Shown: one piece after another, positions 21,093 through 31,500 of the stretch
Numbering within the stretch: position 1 is the stretch's first letter
Layout: each line of letters starts with the position of its first letter
Source: Drechmeria coniospora
Lineage: Eukaryota > Ascomycota > Sordariomycetes > Hypocreales > Ophiocordycipitaceae
Length of the DNA stretch: 64,000 nt
Direction of reading: 5' to 3'
Assembly (NCBI RefSeq): GCF_001625195.1
Contig: NC_054391.1
Coordinates: 9,500,552 to 9,564,551, forward strand
Position numbers and translations under genes: made by a program
The notes under the pieces: model-generated
The model's input: the letters and a program-made list of their open reading frames with translations, nothing else
What the model was told of the DNA's origin: nothing
Databases searched by the model: none

Positions 21093-21976
21093 ATGCACAA
21101 TGGAAAGCTTCCCCCCCGCCCGTGGCATGCAGACGAGCCATCATCACGGACGGGCAGCAGCAACTCATCAACGCATGGCCATTCGTCGCTCATGGCTTCA
21201 TCGTCGGATACCCGGCCGGAACCGCTTCGGTCCTTTGAGGAGAATGGATATTTCTTCGACGAGGACGCGGCCATCGGAAGCCTCGTCGATGAGCTCGAAC
21301 GACGCGGCATCGCCGACAGCCCGGCGAGCGTAGACGTTGCGAAGCCCAAACTTCTCGCCAACAGCGTCGGTTGAATGCACCTCTGCTTCCGTTTCGTCTA
21401 ACCTCGTCCAGAATGTTCGAAAAATCCTCGCACCCTACCTCGATCGTCCAGACGTTCGGCTCTGCATCACCCTCGGCGAGGATGCGGCCCATCGGTTCGT
21501 CTTTTCCGTAGAGTCGGGTCAGAAAGAGCACGTCATCGTCCACATATGGCGTCCCGGTTCGGAGGCGGAACTGTACCGCCGCTCTCATCTGGACCCTCCG
21601 GGACTGCCTCCCTTGAAGGCGGCGTAGGCATCAAACGGCCTGCTCGAGCCGCCCGGTGCCGCTCTGATGAAGAGAAACTACTTGCCCGTCGCGGTGAAGA
21701 TGAAGCAAGGTGGCATGTGCGTTTGCTCCTTGAGGTTTCGTTTCCGTTGCATTCATCTCACATGACCCAGAGCGATACTCGATCGACGACTCTGCTTCCG
21801 AATCATCAAAGGCTCCACCGTCACGTACGACCTGCACAGGGATCCCGCCCAAGAGGCAGCACCAGCATGAGCAAGGCAAGGCACCGGTGGTGCAGTCAAC
21901 GGCAGTGGCAGAATTCTCACGAGTCGTGTCGGCACACCAGTCTCGAAGGAGGATTAAAAAAAGGTTGTTGATTTGA
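21093..21976 (+). CDS. Unrecognised protein, about 241 aa, four exons
   Basis: Model 21093-21365, 21412-21623, 21675-21709 and 21771-21976 is 726 nt, all in phase. Introns are 21366-21411 (branch GTCTAACC), 21624-21674 and 21710-21770 (GTGGCA...CATGACCCAG). The second intron is optional: it is 51 bp, and without it the frame continues except for a TAG at 21625-21627 (LPPLKAA, stop, ASNGLLEPPGAALMKR). The site is therefore either an intron or a CAG-to-TAG nonsense change. Coding texture: SLVDELERRGIADSPASVDV, NVRKILAPYLDRPDVRLCIT, VIVHIWRPGSEAELYRRSHL, YSIDDSASESSKAPPSRTT. The C-terminus is basic (SRRRIKKRLLI). No family recognised. Its last 60 bp overlap the end of the C2H2 gene on the other strand. 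Confidence 0.45.
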
Positions 21977-23266
21977 TTCTAATATTGCGTCCCATTCATC
22001 CTGAAGTTGGAAATTTTGCCCACCCGCGGCAACGGATGGCAAAGTCGACGGTTTGGCCGAGTATAGGGGCGCATGAAATGATGAGACGGACTGCCCTTGC
22101 CCCGTCAGCATATCCGTGTTGTATATCGGAGCGAGAAGTGCATCATATTCAGGAGCATGGCTGCTTGGCACCACGGACTCGTCGGAAGGGACGGGCGCTG
22201 AGGGTGGCAATGCCGGTGCCGGTTGTAGGTGTGGTGGCACCGCGTCGTTCCAAACTGCATCGTTCCAAGCTGCATCGGCTGCCATGTCTAGAGAAGGATG
22301 GAACGGATGCATGACGATTGCGGCCGTTGCAGCCGTTGCAGCCGTTGCAGCCGTTGCGGCATAGTTGCCCGACGTGGCCAGTCTCTTTCGAATTCCCGCG
22401 ACGACTTCCCCACCGGCCCGTTTATGCGTGCTTCTCCCCGAACCCAACAACCTCCGGATGCCTCTGCGTAATGCTTCGCATCGATTTTTGATGTGCCGTT
22501 GCTGCAGAGCATCGGCCATCTTGCACTTGTGCGTCAAGTATTTCTTGGCCTGCGCGAACCGCGTGCCGCAGAATTGACAGGTTTCGTCGAGGTCGTAATC
22601 TGCGTGCAAGGCATCAACGATTCTGCCGTCCACGGCTGCGACGAGATGGAGGCCGCACGCAAGGCATAGTACCGCTCAAGGTCTTGCTTCCTCGAAAACG
22701 TCTGTCTCTCCTCCTTGCAGCGGTGATGGGGGCATATCAGCCTTGACCTCGTCCTTGCTCGGCCGTTCCTGTCGACCAACGCTGACAAGTCCGCCCCTTG
22801 GCCAACGTTTCCTGTCCAAACCGGAGACCCCGCGTCTTGCTCCGCAGTATGACTGATTGTGTTGTGGCATAGTGTGTCGTCGCTTTTTTCGTCCGCTGAG
22901 AAATCCTTCAACTCCAGGCCGCGATGAAGGACAAGTTCCTGCAGCCGAGAAAGCAATGTGGCGAGCTGCACACGCTGATTTGGCCTCCCGCTCAAGACAA
23001 GATCCTTTGCTCTTGTGAGCACAATGGTGATTTCGGCCTATCGAGAATGCGTTAGACGGTACTCCTGGCGCCATCTCGGTCCTATTTACCTGATAGAGCC
23101 AGGTATGCTCGGTCAAGGCTCTGACAAGCGGCATATACGCAGAGCATACGGGGCATTGGGTGTTATTCAGTGTTATCATGTTGGATAGATGGATACCACG
23201 GGGCAGAACGAGGAAATGAAGGAGTTGGCCGTTACATGTTCCTCTCAACCCCGCTTTTAAGATCAT
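21917..23266 (-). CDS. C2H2-type zinc-finger protein
   Basis: Exons 23266-23090, 23037-22659 and 22599-21917 total 1239 nt (412 aa). Introns are 23038-23089 (52 bp, branch GTCTAACGC) and 22600-22658 (59 bp). The second intron splits a His codon, so the first finger reads CPHHRC...FSRKQDL..YYALH and is followed directly by ETCQFCGTRFAQAKKYLTHKC, the fungal double-finger pattern. A third Cys pair (TQCPVCSAYM) lies near the N-terminus. The rest is Ala/Pro-rich, including an AAT repeat encoded by five 9-bp CCGTTGCAG units at about 22320-22362. A nuclear DNA-binding or chromatin role is inferred. The start could be 23179, and further 5' exons (to 23749) may exist. Confidence 0.6.
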
Positions 23267-23282
23267 CGTGCTTCCGAAAGCC

Positions 23283-23749
23283 TTAGGCAGCCAACGTGGC
23301 GAGGCCAACTCGAGCGGCCCAAGGCCAGATTCGCAAGGCCCTTCCTCGGTGGCGGAGTCGAGGGGTGTGCGAGATGGTCGATTGCCGGTGGGGGATGGCC
23401 ATTGCTCTCTGAGGTATCTGGATGCCTTCTGTGCTGGCTTGACTGAGGATCAGGGGGTAGGCAGACGTGAAGAGCATCGGAAGGCGGGCCAGGACCTCGT
23501 TCAGGTTGCTCGCGAAGCGTCTAGGTTATGCTTGGGAAAGAAGCTCGATCCCGTGCTGGTAATCGCTGCGAATCGCCGCAACGGCCTCTGGGGCCAACGA
23601 TTGCTTCGCCTTCCAAGCTTGTACGAAGAAGCTGCCGTTGCGTTAGCCAGGATTGAAACGGCGAGTTCATCACATTGTCGACGCAAAACGGATCGACGAG
23701 ATTGAAAGAATTCATTGATCGTGTCCGTCAGAGAGTAAACGACAGCCAT
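23283..23749 (-). other. Probable coding exons upstream of the C2H2 gene, structure unresolved
   Basis: An ATG at 23749 opens MAVVYSLTDTINEFFQ, and a 56-bp intron (GTGATG...GGCTAACGC...ACAAG) would join it to WKAKQSLAPEAVAAIRSDYQ, GIELLSQA. There the frame meets TAA (23528-23526) before RRFASNLNEVLARLPMLF. Alternative splices reach LDSATEEGPCESGLGPLELA, which is in frame with the C2H2 protein. Either these are its 5' exons with an undetected splice, or they are a decayed separate gene. Confidence 0.35.
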
Positions 23750-23834
23750 GTTGGCAGCATGCGTGTGTGACGAGGACGAGCGAGAGGAGGAAGAGGGAGA
23801 TCACGTGCGTTTTTGTAGACGTTAGATAACCACT

Positions 23835-24140
23835 CGGGCACCTGGGCACCTGGGCACCTGAGGCACCTCGTCACCTGAGGCATCTACGACTGGGAACCTG
23901 AGGCATCTACGTCTGGGAACCTGAGGCATCTGCATCTGAGCACCTGAGGCATCTACGTCTGGGAACCTGAGGCATCTACGACGGGGAACCTGAGGCATCT
24001 ACGTCTGGGAACCTGAGGCATCTACGACGGGGAACCTGAGGCATCTACGTCTGGGAACCTGAGGCATCTGCATCTCGGCACCTGAGGCATCTGCATCTCG
24101 GAACCTGAGGCATCTGCATCTGGGAACCTGAGGCACCGAT
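23835..24140. repeat. 23-bp minisatellite (GAACCTGAGGCATCTACGTCTGG)
   Basis: About 13 copies, with alternating 'CTACGTCTGG', 'CTACGACGGG' and 'CTGCATCTGG' versions. It begins with shorter GGGCACCT units at about 23838. Confidence 0.92.
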
Positions 24141-24255
24141 TTGAGGCACGGGGGTATCGTCACCAAGACACGCAATCACTTGCTTCGTTATTACCCCTTA
24201 CTCCCTCAAGTGAGGAGAAGAGAATAGAGATCGGCCACGGGTACGGTAGCTAACA

Positions 24256-24341
24256 AGGACGCTGCCTACCGTAACGAACAAGGTCGCTTCCTACCGCAAC
24301 GAACAAGAGCACTGCCTACCGCGGCAATCAAGGACGCTGCA
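24256..24341. repeat. 25-bp tandem repeat (AAGGACGCTGCCTACCGTAACGAAC), 3.4 copies
   Basis: Units start at 24256, 24281 and 24306, with a partial copy at 24331. The rest of 23750-24692 has no recognisable gene. Confidence 0.85.
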
Positions 24342-24692
24342 GTATCATGAAGAGCCCAGAGTCCGGAATGGCTCTGATTTACTGTTCTCTGCAACGGCCT
24401 ACTTCATCCCCATCCTTTACTCGGCATCGATTGTATTGCTTTACACGCCTCGCTGACTATGGTCGTCTTGGCGCGTCTCATCTGCCTTATGTCATGTCGA
24501 AGAAGGCGAGATTTATTGGAGCATCTTGGATAATCTTTCTGAGGCGGAGTGAGAGAGGAGGGAAACACGAAGAGACTGGTGACCTGCTGCATCACACATG
24601 CTTCAAAAGTGTGTAAGTAATTTCTTGATGTATTATGCTGACTGTCATTCCCGTCAACTCATTTATGCAGTGCGTGACGAATTACAAAACAT

Positions 24693-27431
24693 CTACAGAA
24701 CCTTGCACCCCAACATGAGGTCTTTCAAAATAGGAATCTCACAGTATGCGTCGACTAGCTCCGTGGCTATTTCCTCGGCAATGCCCATGGCGGTGCCGAT
24801 GATTCCAGGCTTCTCCATGAGCGACTCGGGAATTAGTTGAAGCTTCCCGTTGCTTGAAGGTTTCCAATGCTGAAACAAAAGTCCCAACTTCATGGCCACT
24901 AAAATTTGAAAATCTAGTGCCGCGGAAGGGTCAAGCTTCGGCGACGCTTTCGCAACATCTTCCATTTTGCCTTGACCGCCGAGGAGGTTGGTAACGGCAT
25001 GGCCTTGCTGGATGCAGATGGATTCCATCTCCGCCTTGGCTAGGCCGTGCTGCTTTCGCTGCAGGTAATCGGTAAGATTTAGCGTTTGGGCGTGAATCTG
25101 ACCGGTAGTTACGTTGCCGGCCTGCGAGGGCACCGGCGCCGCGTTGGCCTCGGACGGCGATGGAGGTGATGGGGGCGCCTGCTTGGTGGCCTGGCCCAGC
25201 GACTGGCCGATGAGATAGGCAACGACGAGGTGGTTGGGCAGAGGCAACTTGTTGTTGTAAGCAAACTTCTTGATTCGATCGGCGGCGCCGGCCAGTTTGT
25301 CTTGGACAAACGCCTTGTTGTACTGATCGGCCAGCGCCCGCAGCGAGGCTGTCTGATGCTTTTCCAGAACGCTGTAGACAGTGTTCAGCAGCGTCTGGCG
25401 CTGCCCCTGCACCAGTTCATCGGATATATTTGCTTCAACTTGCTCGGTGGCGTTGCGGAAGAAGTCCTCGAGCAAAGCCTGCTCTTGCACCGTGGCGTTG
25501 CTGGCATGGCGAAGTGCCCCTTGCCGGCTTGCCTGAAGGATGCCCATCATATGCGCCCCGTCGGAGAGCAAGGCCAAGGACTCGACGGCTAGAGCGTAGC
25601 GCAGCTTCGTGCCGAACTCGACGGAGGAGAGCCTTCGGTACATGTGGTCTTGCAGGAAAGTTTCCCAGCCTTGATCGCGGACTGCCCTGGCCTGCTCCGG
25701 TTCCGATATGTACGCATCCAGCACTTTCGTCAGGGTCACGGCGAATCGACAGATGTGTATCGCTTCCCCGACAGGAGCCAAGGGGGTAAGGAGCAGGACG
25801 TCGCCGATGGCGCATAGGGCATCGTCGATGCGTTCCGGCACGCCGGCGTTGCCTTGGCTTACTTGGGCCGCTATCGAGGTGCCGCAGCCGACGATGGGCA
25901 CGATGGACGTCAACGCCGCAACGCGGTCTATGGTGCTGGCATTCTTCACCATGACCTCGACCAGGCCGTAGGCATAGAGCCCTCCGCCGAGCAGTTGCAG
26001 CGATTTGCCGGCCGAGGACAGCACCTGGCCGCCAAACGAAGACGGAAGGGGGTGAGACTCAGAGGCAGCACCATGGTAGCCCAGCCTGTCGCTGCGAAAG
26101 GACGGCAGCGATTGTTGGAAAGCATCCTCGACGACGGGCTTGAGCCCATGCTTCCGGGCGAGCATCTCAAAGTGCCTTGCCGAGACGGCCTCGACGATGG
26201 GCGTCAACTCTCTCGCTGCGCCATGCTCGTCCAGGCTACGCAGTGCGTCGCATCCGTGGCTGCGCGGGCAGACGACTTTGATCCGTTTTCCGCCCACACC
26301 ATCATCCTCGGCACCTTCATTGGGGCGCCGGCGGTCTGTTGCGTAGGTCTTACCAGTTGTCTCGTCATTGCCGGGACGGTCCTGATGGCTCGAGTCGGTA
26401 TCCGTTTTGGCGTCAGGTGCCGTGACGGTAACGTATGCGTTGAATTCCTGGATAAATTGAGACAAAGGCATCGGTTTCCATTCCTTCATAGGCACAGGAT
26501 GCTTTGCCGCTTCGAGCCTGAGTCCTTGGCTCTCGACCTCGGCGGCTTCGCGAATAATCGAAGCCATTTCCGCCAATTGTTCGTTGCTGTTGTGCGCAAG
26601 TCGCTGGTATCCAATTCCCGCACGCTGGCCATTGTAGGCTTGGTTATATGTCGGGTTGAATATCACCATCCTATCCGGATCCTGCAGGTCATAGGCACCG
26701 ATGATTCGATCTGGCGAAATCTGCTCCATGGCTGCAAACTCCTGCTGGGATCTATGCTCCGGGTCTAGATAGCCATCCGGTCCGAGAGACTGGAAAACAT
26801 TGATAAAGGATGGATCTGGCTTGATGATGAAGACCCAGCCCTCGAGAGGTTCCGCGCTGGATACGCCATCATGAGCCAGATCTACAGGACGATGATTGTA
26901 GTCGACCTTGCCGTCAGGTCCGATTTTCTTTTCGGCTTCGGCAAGCTCGGCGCTGTCAAAAAATCTATATCTACCGCTAGAATCCAAGTTGTTGCCGAAC
27001 GTCTCCGCAATCTTGGGAAGTCGCGTCGTCGAAATGTAGTTTGTCGTCTCCGAATTCTCAACAGTGGCAACGGTATGACGAGAAACATCCCATCCAAATA
27101 TCGAAGACTTTCCCTCGCGCTGTCGTTGGCGCGTCTGCAGGCCAGTCTTGAACACCTCGTGCGGATCGCGAAAGTCGAAGCGAAAGACCAAGTTCGGTGG
27201 CTCCCTTGCCTTGCCAGGTACCTGGTGATTCACCGTCCACATTATGTTCTTGTTCTCCTCCGGCAAGTGAAGGTCTTGCAAACGAACTGGCCGCGCGCCA
27301 GGTGGAATCCTGAGAGCCTGACCGGCATCCTCTGGCTTTTGCTCAGGGGGCGTGTCTACTGCGTAGGCAGGGAGCCACTGGCATAGCAGCAGCATGCAAA
27401 GGGACACACTGCTCCGAGAGCAACCCTGCAT
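24693..27431 (-). CDS. Secreted enterotoxin-like (heat-labile enterotoxin A type) ADP-ribosyltransferase
   Basis: Single-exon, 912 aa from the ATG at 27431; the frame is open 39 nt further upstream but only from a GTG. A signal peptide covers residues 1-24 (cleavage after PAYA). Residues about 75-260 follow the cholera/pertussis-type ART fold: FRFDFRDP with the NAD-contacting Arg near 84, an STS-like YISTTR at 132-137, and SQQEFAAMEQI near 228-238 with the catalytic Glu at 231. The position two before that Glu is Gln rather than Glu. The remaining 650 residues include a His/Pro-rich linker, a hydrophobic stretch (VAALTSIVPIVGCGTSIAAQ) and helical segments. Fungal genes of this family are common in insect and nematode pathogens and are thought to act on host G proteins or other targets. 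The target here is unknown. No stop or frameshift is seen. Confidence 0.82.
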   Translation of the reverse strand: MQGCSRSSVSLCMLLLCQWLPAYAVDTPPEQKPEDAGQALRIPPGARPVRLQDLHLPEENKNIMWTVNHQVPGKAREPPNLVFRFDFRDPHEVFKTGLQTRQRQREGKSSIFGWDVSRHTVATVENSETTNYISTTRLPKIAETFGNNLDSSGRYRFFDSAELAEAEKKIGPDGKVDYNHRPVDLAHDGVSSAEPLEGWVFIIKPDPSFINVFQSLGPDGYLDPEHRSQQEFAAMEQISPDRIIGAYDLQDPDRMVIFNPTYNQAYNGQRAGIGYQRLAHNSNEQLAEMASIIREAAEVESQGLRLEAAKHPVPMKEWKPMPLSQFIQEFNAYVTVTAPDAKTDTDSSHQDRPGNDETTGKTYATDRRRPNEGAEDDGVGGKRIKVVCPRSHGCDALRSLDEHGAARELTPIVEAVSARHFEMLARKHGLKPVVEDAFQQSLPSFRSDRLGYHGAASESHPLPSSFGGQVLSSAGKSLQLLGGGLYAYGLVEVMVKNASTIDRVAALTSIVPIVGCGTSIAAQVSQGNAGVPERIDDALCAIGDVLLLTPLAPVGEAIHICRFAVTLTKVLDAYISEPEQARAVRDQGWETFLQDHMYRRLSSVEFGTKLRYALAVESLALLSDGAHMMGILQASRQGALRHASNATVQEQALLEDFFRNATEQVEANISDELVQGQRQTLLNTVYSVLEKHQTASLRALADQYNKAFVQDKLAGAADRIKKFAYNNKLPLPNHLVVAYLIGQSLGQATKQAPPSPPSPSEANAAPVPSQAGNVTTGQIHAQTLNLTDYLQRKQHGLAKAEMESICIQQGHAVTNLLGGQGKMEDVAKASPKLDPSAALDFQILVAMKLGLLFQHWKPSSNGKLQLIPESLMEKPGIIGTAMGIAEEIATELVDAYCEIPILKDLMLGCKVL

Positions 27432-27598
27432 CTTGCCAAACACTTCAAAGAGAGAAAGAAAAGAATACACGACTCCTTGGCGCAGAGCGAAGAATACAGT
27501 GTTGAGATTCTATCTGATGATCACGACACAATCAGCCGATGCTGAATGACGGCAGAGTACGTTGCTTTTAACATCTGCTCACTCGAGAGACGAAAGGA

Positions 27599-27820
27599 AG
27601 ACTATACAGGGATTCAAGTCCACATAACTGTACCGAAAGGAAGACTATACAGGGATTCAAGTCCACGTTTCCTGTGTCGAAACAAGGACTATACTGGGAT
27701 TCAAGTCCACGTTTCCAGTGTCGAAACAAGAACTATACCGGGATTCAAGTCCACGTTTCCATTGTCGAAACAAAGACTATACAGGGATTCAAGTCCACGT
27801 TTTCTGTGTCGTTTGTCTGG
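27599..27820. repeat. 44-bp minisatellite, 5 copies, about 170 bp upstream of the enterotoxin-like gene
   Basis: ACTATACNGGGATTCAAGTC recurs at 27601, 27644, 27688, 27732 and 27776. Spacing is 43-44 bp, with CCACGTTTCC and GTGTCGAAACAA filling the unit. Confidence 0.93.
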
Positions 27821-28291
27821 ACTTCCTAGCGGGCTTTTCAACCTGGCAAGGTCAACGACTAGGTAATTCATGCATGGACCTCGGGTATCGATAGTTGATG
27901 GAACGACACGATCTTTGACTGGGCATAGGCATGTAATTCAAAACAACCCTGTCAAGCCCCACTGCCGAATTCTAATGCAGTAGAGCACACCATTAGTGCC
28001 CGCGTTTCATGCCATGCTCGACTTGCACTTCAGCCTATAATGTGACGTGATGCCCACACGGGATAGAATGTACATGTATTTATGGTGTACTCCGTGCTGT
28101 ACTTGGACGCCTTTCGAAAGCAGGGCTCTCATCCAGAAGCGTAGATCGGTTGCTATAAATACAGTATATCTCGGCAGTCAATGTGCCAAAACCCGAGGCA
28201 GTGGATGGAGGCTTTCCAACTAGACATTGCCAGAGTCATGCACCGCAGAGTACTTCATGAAGCAATGTCTTTTTTTTTCTTTTCCATTGCA

Positions 28292-28388
28292 TTAATTGAA
28301 TATTTCAATATTTCAATATTTCAATATTTCAATATTTCAATATTTCAATATTTCAATATTTCAATATTTCAATATTTCAATATTTCAA
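28292..28388. repeat. AATATTTC octamer array, about 12 copies
   Basis: A nearly perfect 8-bp repeat, strikingly AT-rich in a GC-rich region. It ends about 115 bp beyond the stop codon of the stalked aspartic protease. Confidence 0.95.
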
Positions 28389-28503
28389 GACTACACTCGT
28401 GTCCTTGCCCGTAATCCCAAACGCCTTGCAAGCAATGCCAATCATCAATCAAACGAACCACCGTTCCTTAAATACATGCATGCCGTGCACGCCGCGTACC
28501 GCT

Positions 28504-31500
28504 TCACGCGAGGACGATTGCCAGAGAAAATAGAGCCAGTGCGGCGATTCCGGGTGCTCTCCGCCTGCTGGCAGCGCCGGAGTATGCCGGCGTTGGCGCG
28601 GGAGACGAGGTCCCGAGGGAAGCAACCGGATCCTGGGGATCTTGCAAGGGCGAATTGCCATCTTCGGATCCGGGGATGGGAATGGGCGTCGGAGCCGGCG
28701 TGACGGGGGTGACGACGGCGACAAAGTAACTCGACTTCTTCTCCCCGGGCTTGCAGCCCACATCACGCTCGAGACAGACGGAATCCACGGGGATGGTCCA
28801 GGTCGCCGTCGTCTGGGGGCACACCGAAGCCGTGAGGGCGACGACCTGCGTCGTCACGCCCCCCATGGTGCATGGTCCCTTGCCGCGGCAATCCGTAATC
28901 GTCGATGCCGTCGAAATCGTATACACGGACTTGGCATCAGGCGCCGGTGGAGGAACCATTGGAGGAGCCGTGTTGGCCGCCGTAGCACTGGGAACCGGGC
29001 TCACGAGCGTTGACGAACCAAGCAGCTCCGTGGTCAGCTGTCCCACGCTGCAGGGTCCCTTGCCACGGCAGTCCGTGATGGTGTATATCTTGGTCGAGGC
29101 GTACACGGATGGATTGTTTGGCGACGGCAGCTGCGTGCTTTTCGCAACCTCGGTGGAAACGTCCCCGACCTTGCAGGACTGCTTCCCGTGGCAGTCCGTG
29201 ATGGTGTATGTCGACGAAGAATATTTCACGGCAGGGAGACTGGGCGATGGCGGTGCCATGCTCGGGGCCAAACTCGCATCCGGATACCAGACGGACGTGC
29301 CGGTGGTGGTCCGGGACAGGACATGGCTTCCAGGGCAGCCAGAGACGTGCGGCGGACAGATGGTCTCGACCGAGACCGAGGTAAAGGTGGACGTCAGGGG
29401 CGTGCGAGGCGCGCCGTTGGGAGATGGGAGGCCGTCGCCGATCGGCAGCCTGCCTGCGGACTTGATGTCGCCGCCAGGAACGTTGTTATCGACCTTGCCG
29501 CCAGGAACAGTGTTATCGACCTTGCCATCAGGAACGTTGCTATCGACCTTGCCGCCAGGAACGTTGTTATCAACCTTGCCGTCAGGAACGTTGTTATCAA
29601 CCTTGCCGTCAGGAATGTTGTTATCGATCTTGCCGCCAGGAACGTTGTTATCGACCTCACCACCGATGATTCCGACATCGACGCCAATCAGGTTGCCGTT
29701 GATGCCGCCGCCGATGGGTTCAGCGTTGCTGCCGGGACCGTTGCTCTTGGTACCGCTGCCGATGATTCCATCATCGACGCCAATCTTGTTGCCGTCGATG
29801 GAGCCGTCGATGGGCTCGACGCTGCTGTTGGGTTTGACGACGCTTCCATCATCGACGCCAATCTTGTTGCCGTCAACGGAGTTGTCGACGGGTTCAGCGC
29901 TGTTGGGTTTCACGCCGGGAATGGCGCTGTCGGTACCGCCGTTGATGGTTCCAGCATCGATGCCAATCTTTTTGCCTGGGACGGAGTTGTCGACGGGCTC
30001 AACGCTGGTAGGTTTCCCGCCAGAAATGCTGCTGTTGGTACCGCCGCCGACGGTTCCATCATCGGGGCCTATCTTTTTGCCGTCCACGGAGCCGTCAATG
30101 GGCGCAACATTGCTGCCGGGAACGTTGCCGCCGGTATCACCGCCGACGATTCCAATGCCGACGCCAATCATTTTGCCGTCGGCATTGCTGCTGATGGGTT
30201 CAACGCTACCGCTGGGAATGTTGCTGTTGGTGGCAGTGCCGCCGGTGCTTCCAACGTCGACGCCAGTAACGTTGCCGTCGGCCTTGTTGCTGGCGGTTCC
30301 AAGGCTGCTGTCAGGAATGTTGCCAGAAACGCTGCTGTTGGTGGTGGTGCTAGGAGTATCGATGCCGCCGTTGGTGATGTTGGCGATGCCGCTGTTGGTG
30401 CTGTTGCCGCTGCCGGTGATGCTGCTGTTGGTACTGCTGCCGCCGGTAATGTTGCTGCCGCCGGTCATGTTGCTGCTGTTCGGGCTGCCGCCGTCTTCGA
30501 TGCCGCTCTCGGCGATGCTGCTCATGTCGTCAGGGCCAGCGGTAGGAATGCTGCCGTCGGTGGTGCTGCTCGTCGGTTGGACGCTGCCGTCGGTGGTGCT
30601 GCTCGCCGGTTGGACGCTGCCGGTCGAGGAAGGCATACAGTCGCCGGCAACGGAGGGCACGCCGTCGGGACCCTTGCCGATGGGGACGAGATTTGTGCCG
30701 CAGTTGTGAGTGTTGGCGAGGTGGATGTTGTTGTTGTCTTGGTCAAAGACGACGTAGGCGGCGCGGAGGAAGGAATCTCCCAAAAGGGGATACTCTGCGA
30801 TGCATCGTCAGCTCCGGCGCTCAGGGGGGTGTTTTGCACGCGCCGTTCGACTTACCTTCGGCGATGTTGGCGCCGATGATGCAGAGCTGGTCGTATTTGA
30901 AGATGAAATCCTTAAAGGGGACGTTGATGACGGCGCCGCCAAACTTGAAATCGACGTGGCCGTCGGAATCCCGGACGCTGCAGGGCACGGTGTACAGGTC
31001 CGAGCTGTTGCTGACGGGCTGGGCGCTCGGGAACTGCTTGATGAGATCGTCAAAGACGGCTTTCGGGAGGCTGTTGAAGGGAGAGCCGCTGTCGACCATG
31101 ATGGCCACGCCGTTTGGCTTGTCGTAGACGGTGCCGGCGGAGCCGTCGGCCCGGCGGACGCCGATGCCGTCCATGTGTATCCAGTAGCCGACGCTGCCTT
31201 TCAGCGACGACGGCGGCGGGATGATGGGTCGCTTTTCGAGTTTTCCTCGGAACTTTTTGGTGTCGACGCCGCCAAATATGACGGAGCCGCTTTTGCTGTC
31301 GAGGGAACGAATGTCGAGGGAAAAGGATCGACTGTTGATGAAACCCTGGCCGACGAGGTTATCGAGGAGGAGCGGATAGGGGTTGAGCCAGTCGGCCAAC
31401 CTCGGGCCGAGACCCAGGATGCTGGCGGAGATGTCCTCGGTATCGTAGGCGACGCCGAAGATCTGCTGGCTCAGGCGGGCCGCTGCTCGCGCGGGTCAGC

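Larger units (their letters stand above)
27432..28503. other. Intergenic with two arrays
   Basis: Upstream of the enterotoxin-like gene. It contains the 44-bp array (27599-27820) and the AATATTTC octamer array (28292-28388). I see no gene. Confidence 0.6.

Noticed and set aside
27599..27820. 44-bp array considered as a CRISPR array
   Set aside because: The genome is eukaryotic, the whole unit repeats without unique spacers, and no cas genes are present.
28751..30879. Two overlapping plus-strand ORFs (652 and 563 codons) opposite the protease stalk
   Set aside because: They are translations of the complementary strand of the repeat stalk (LLSTLPPGT, NVVIDLAAR). The minus strand has the protease domain and splice logic.
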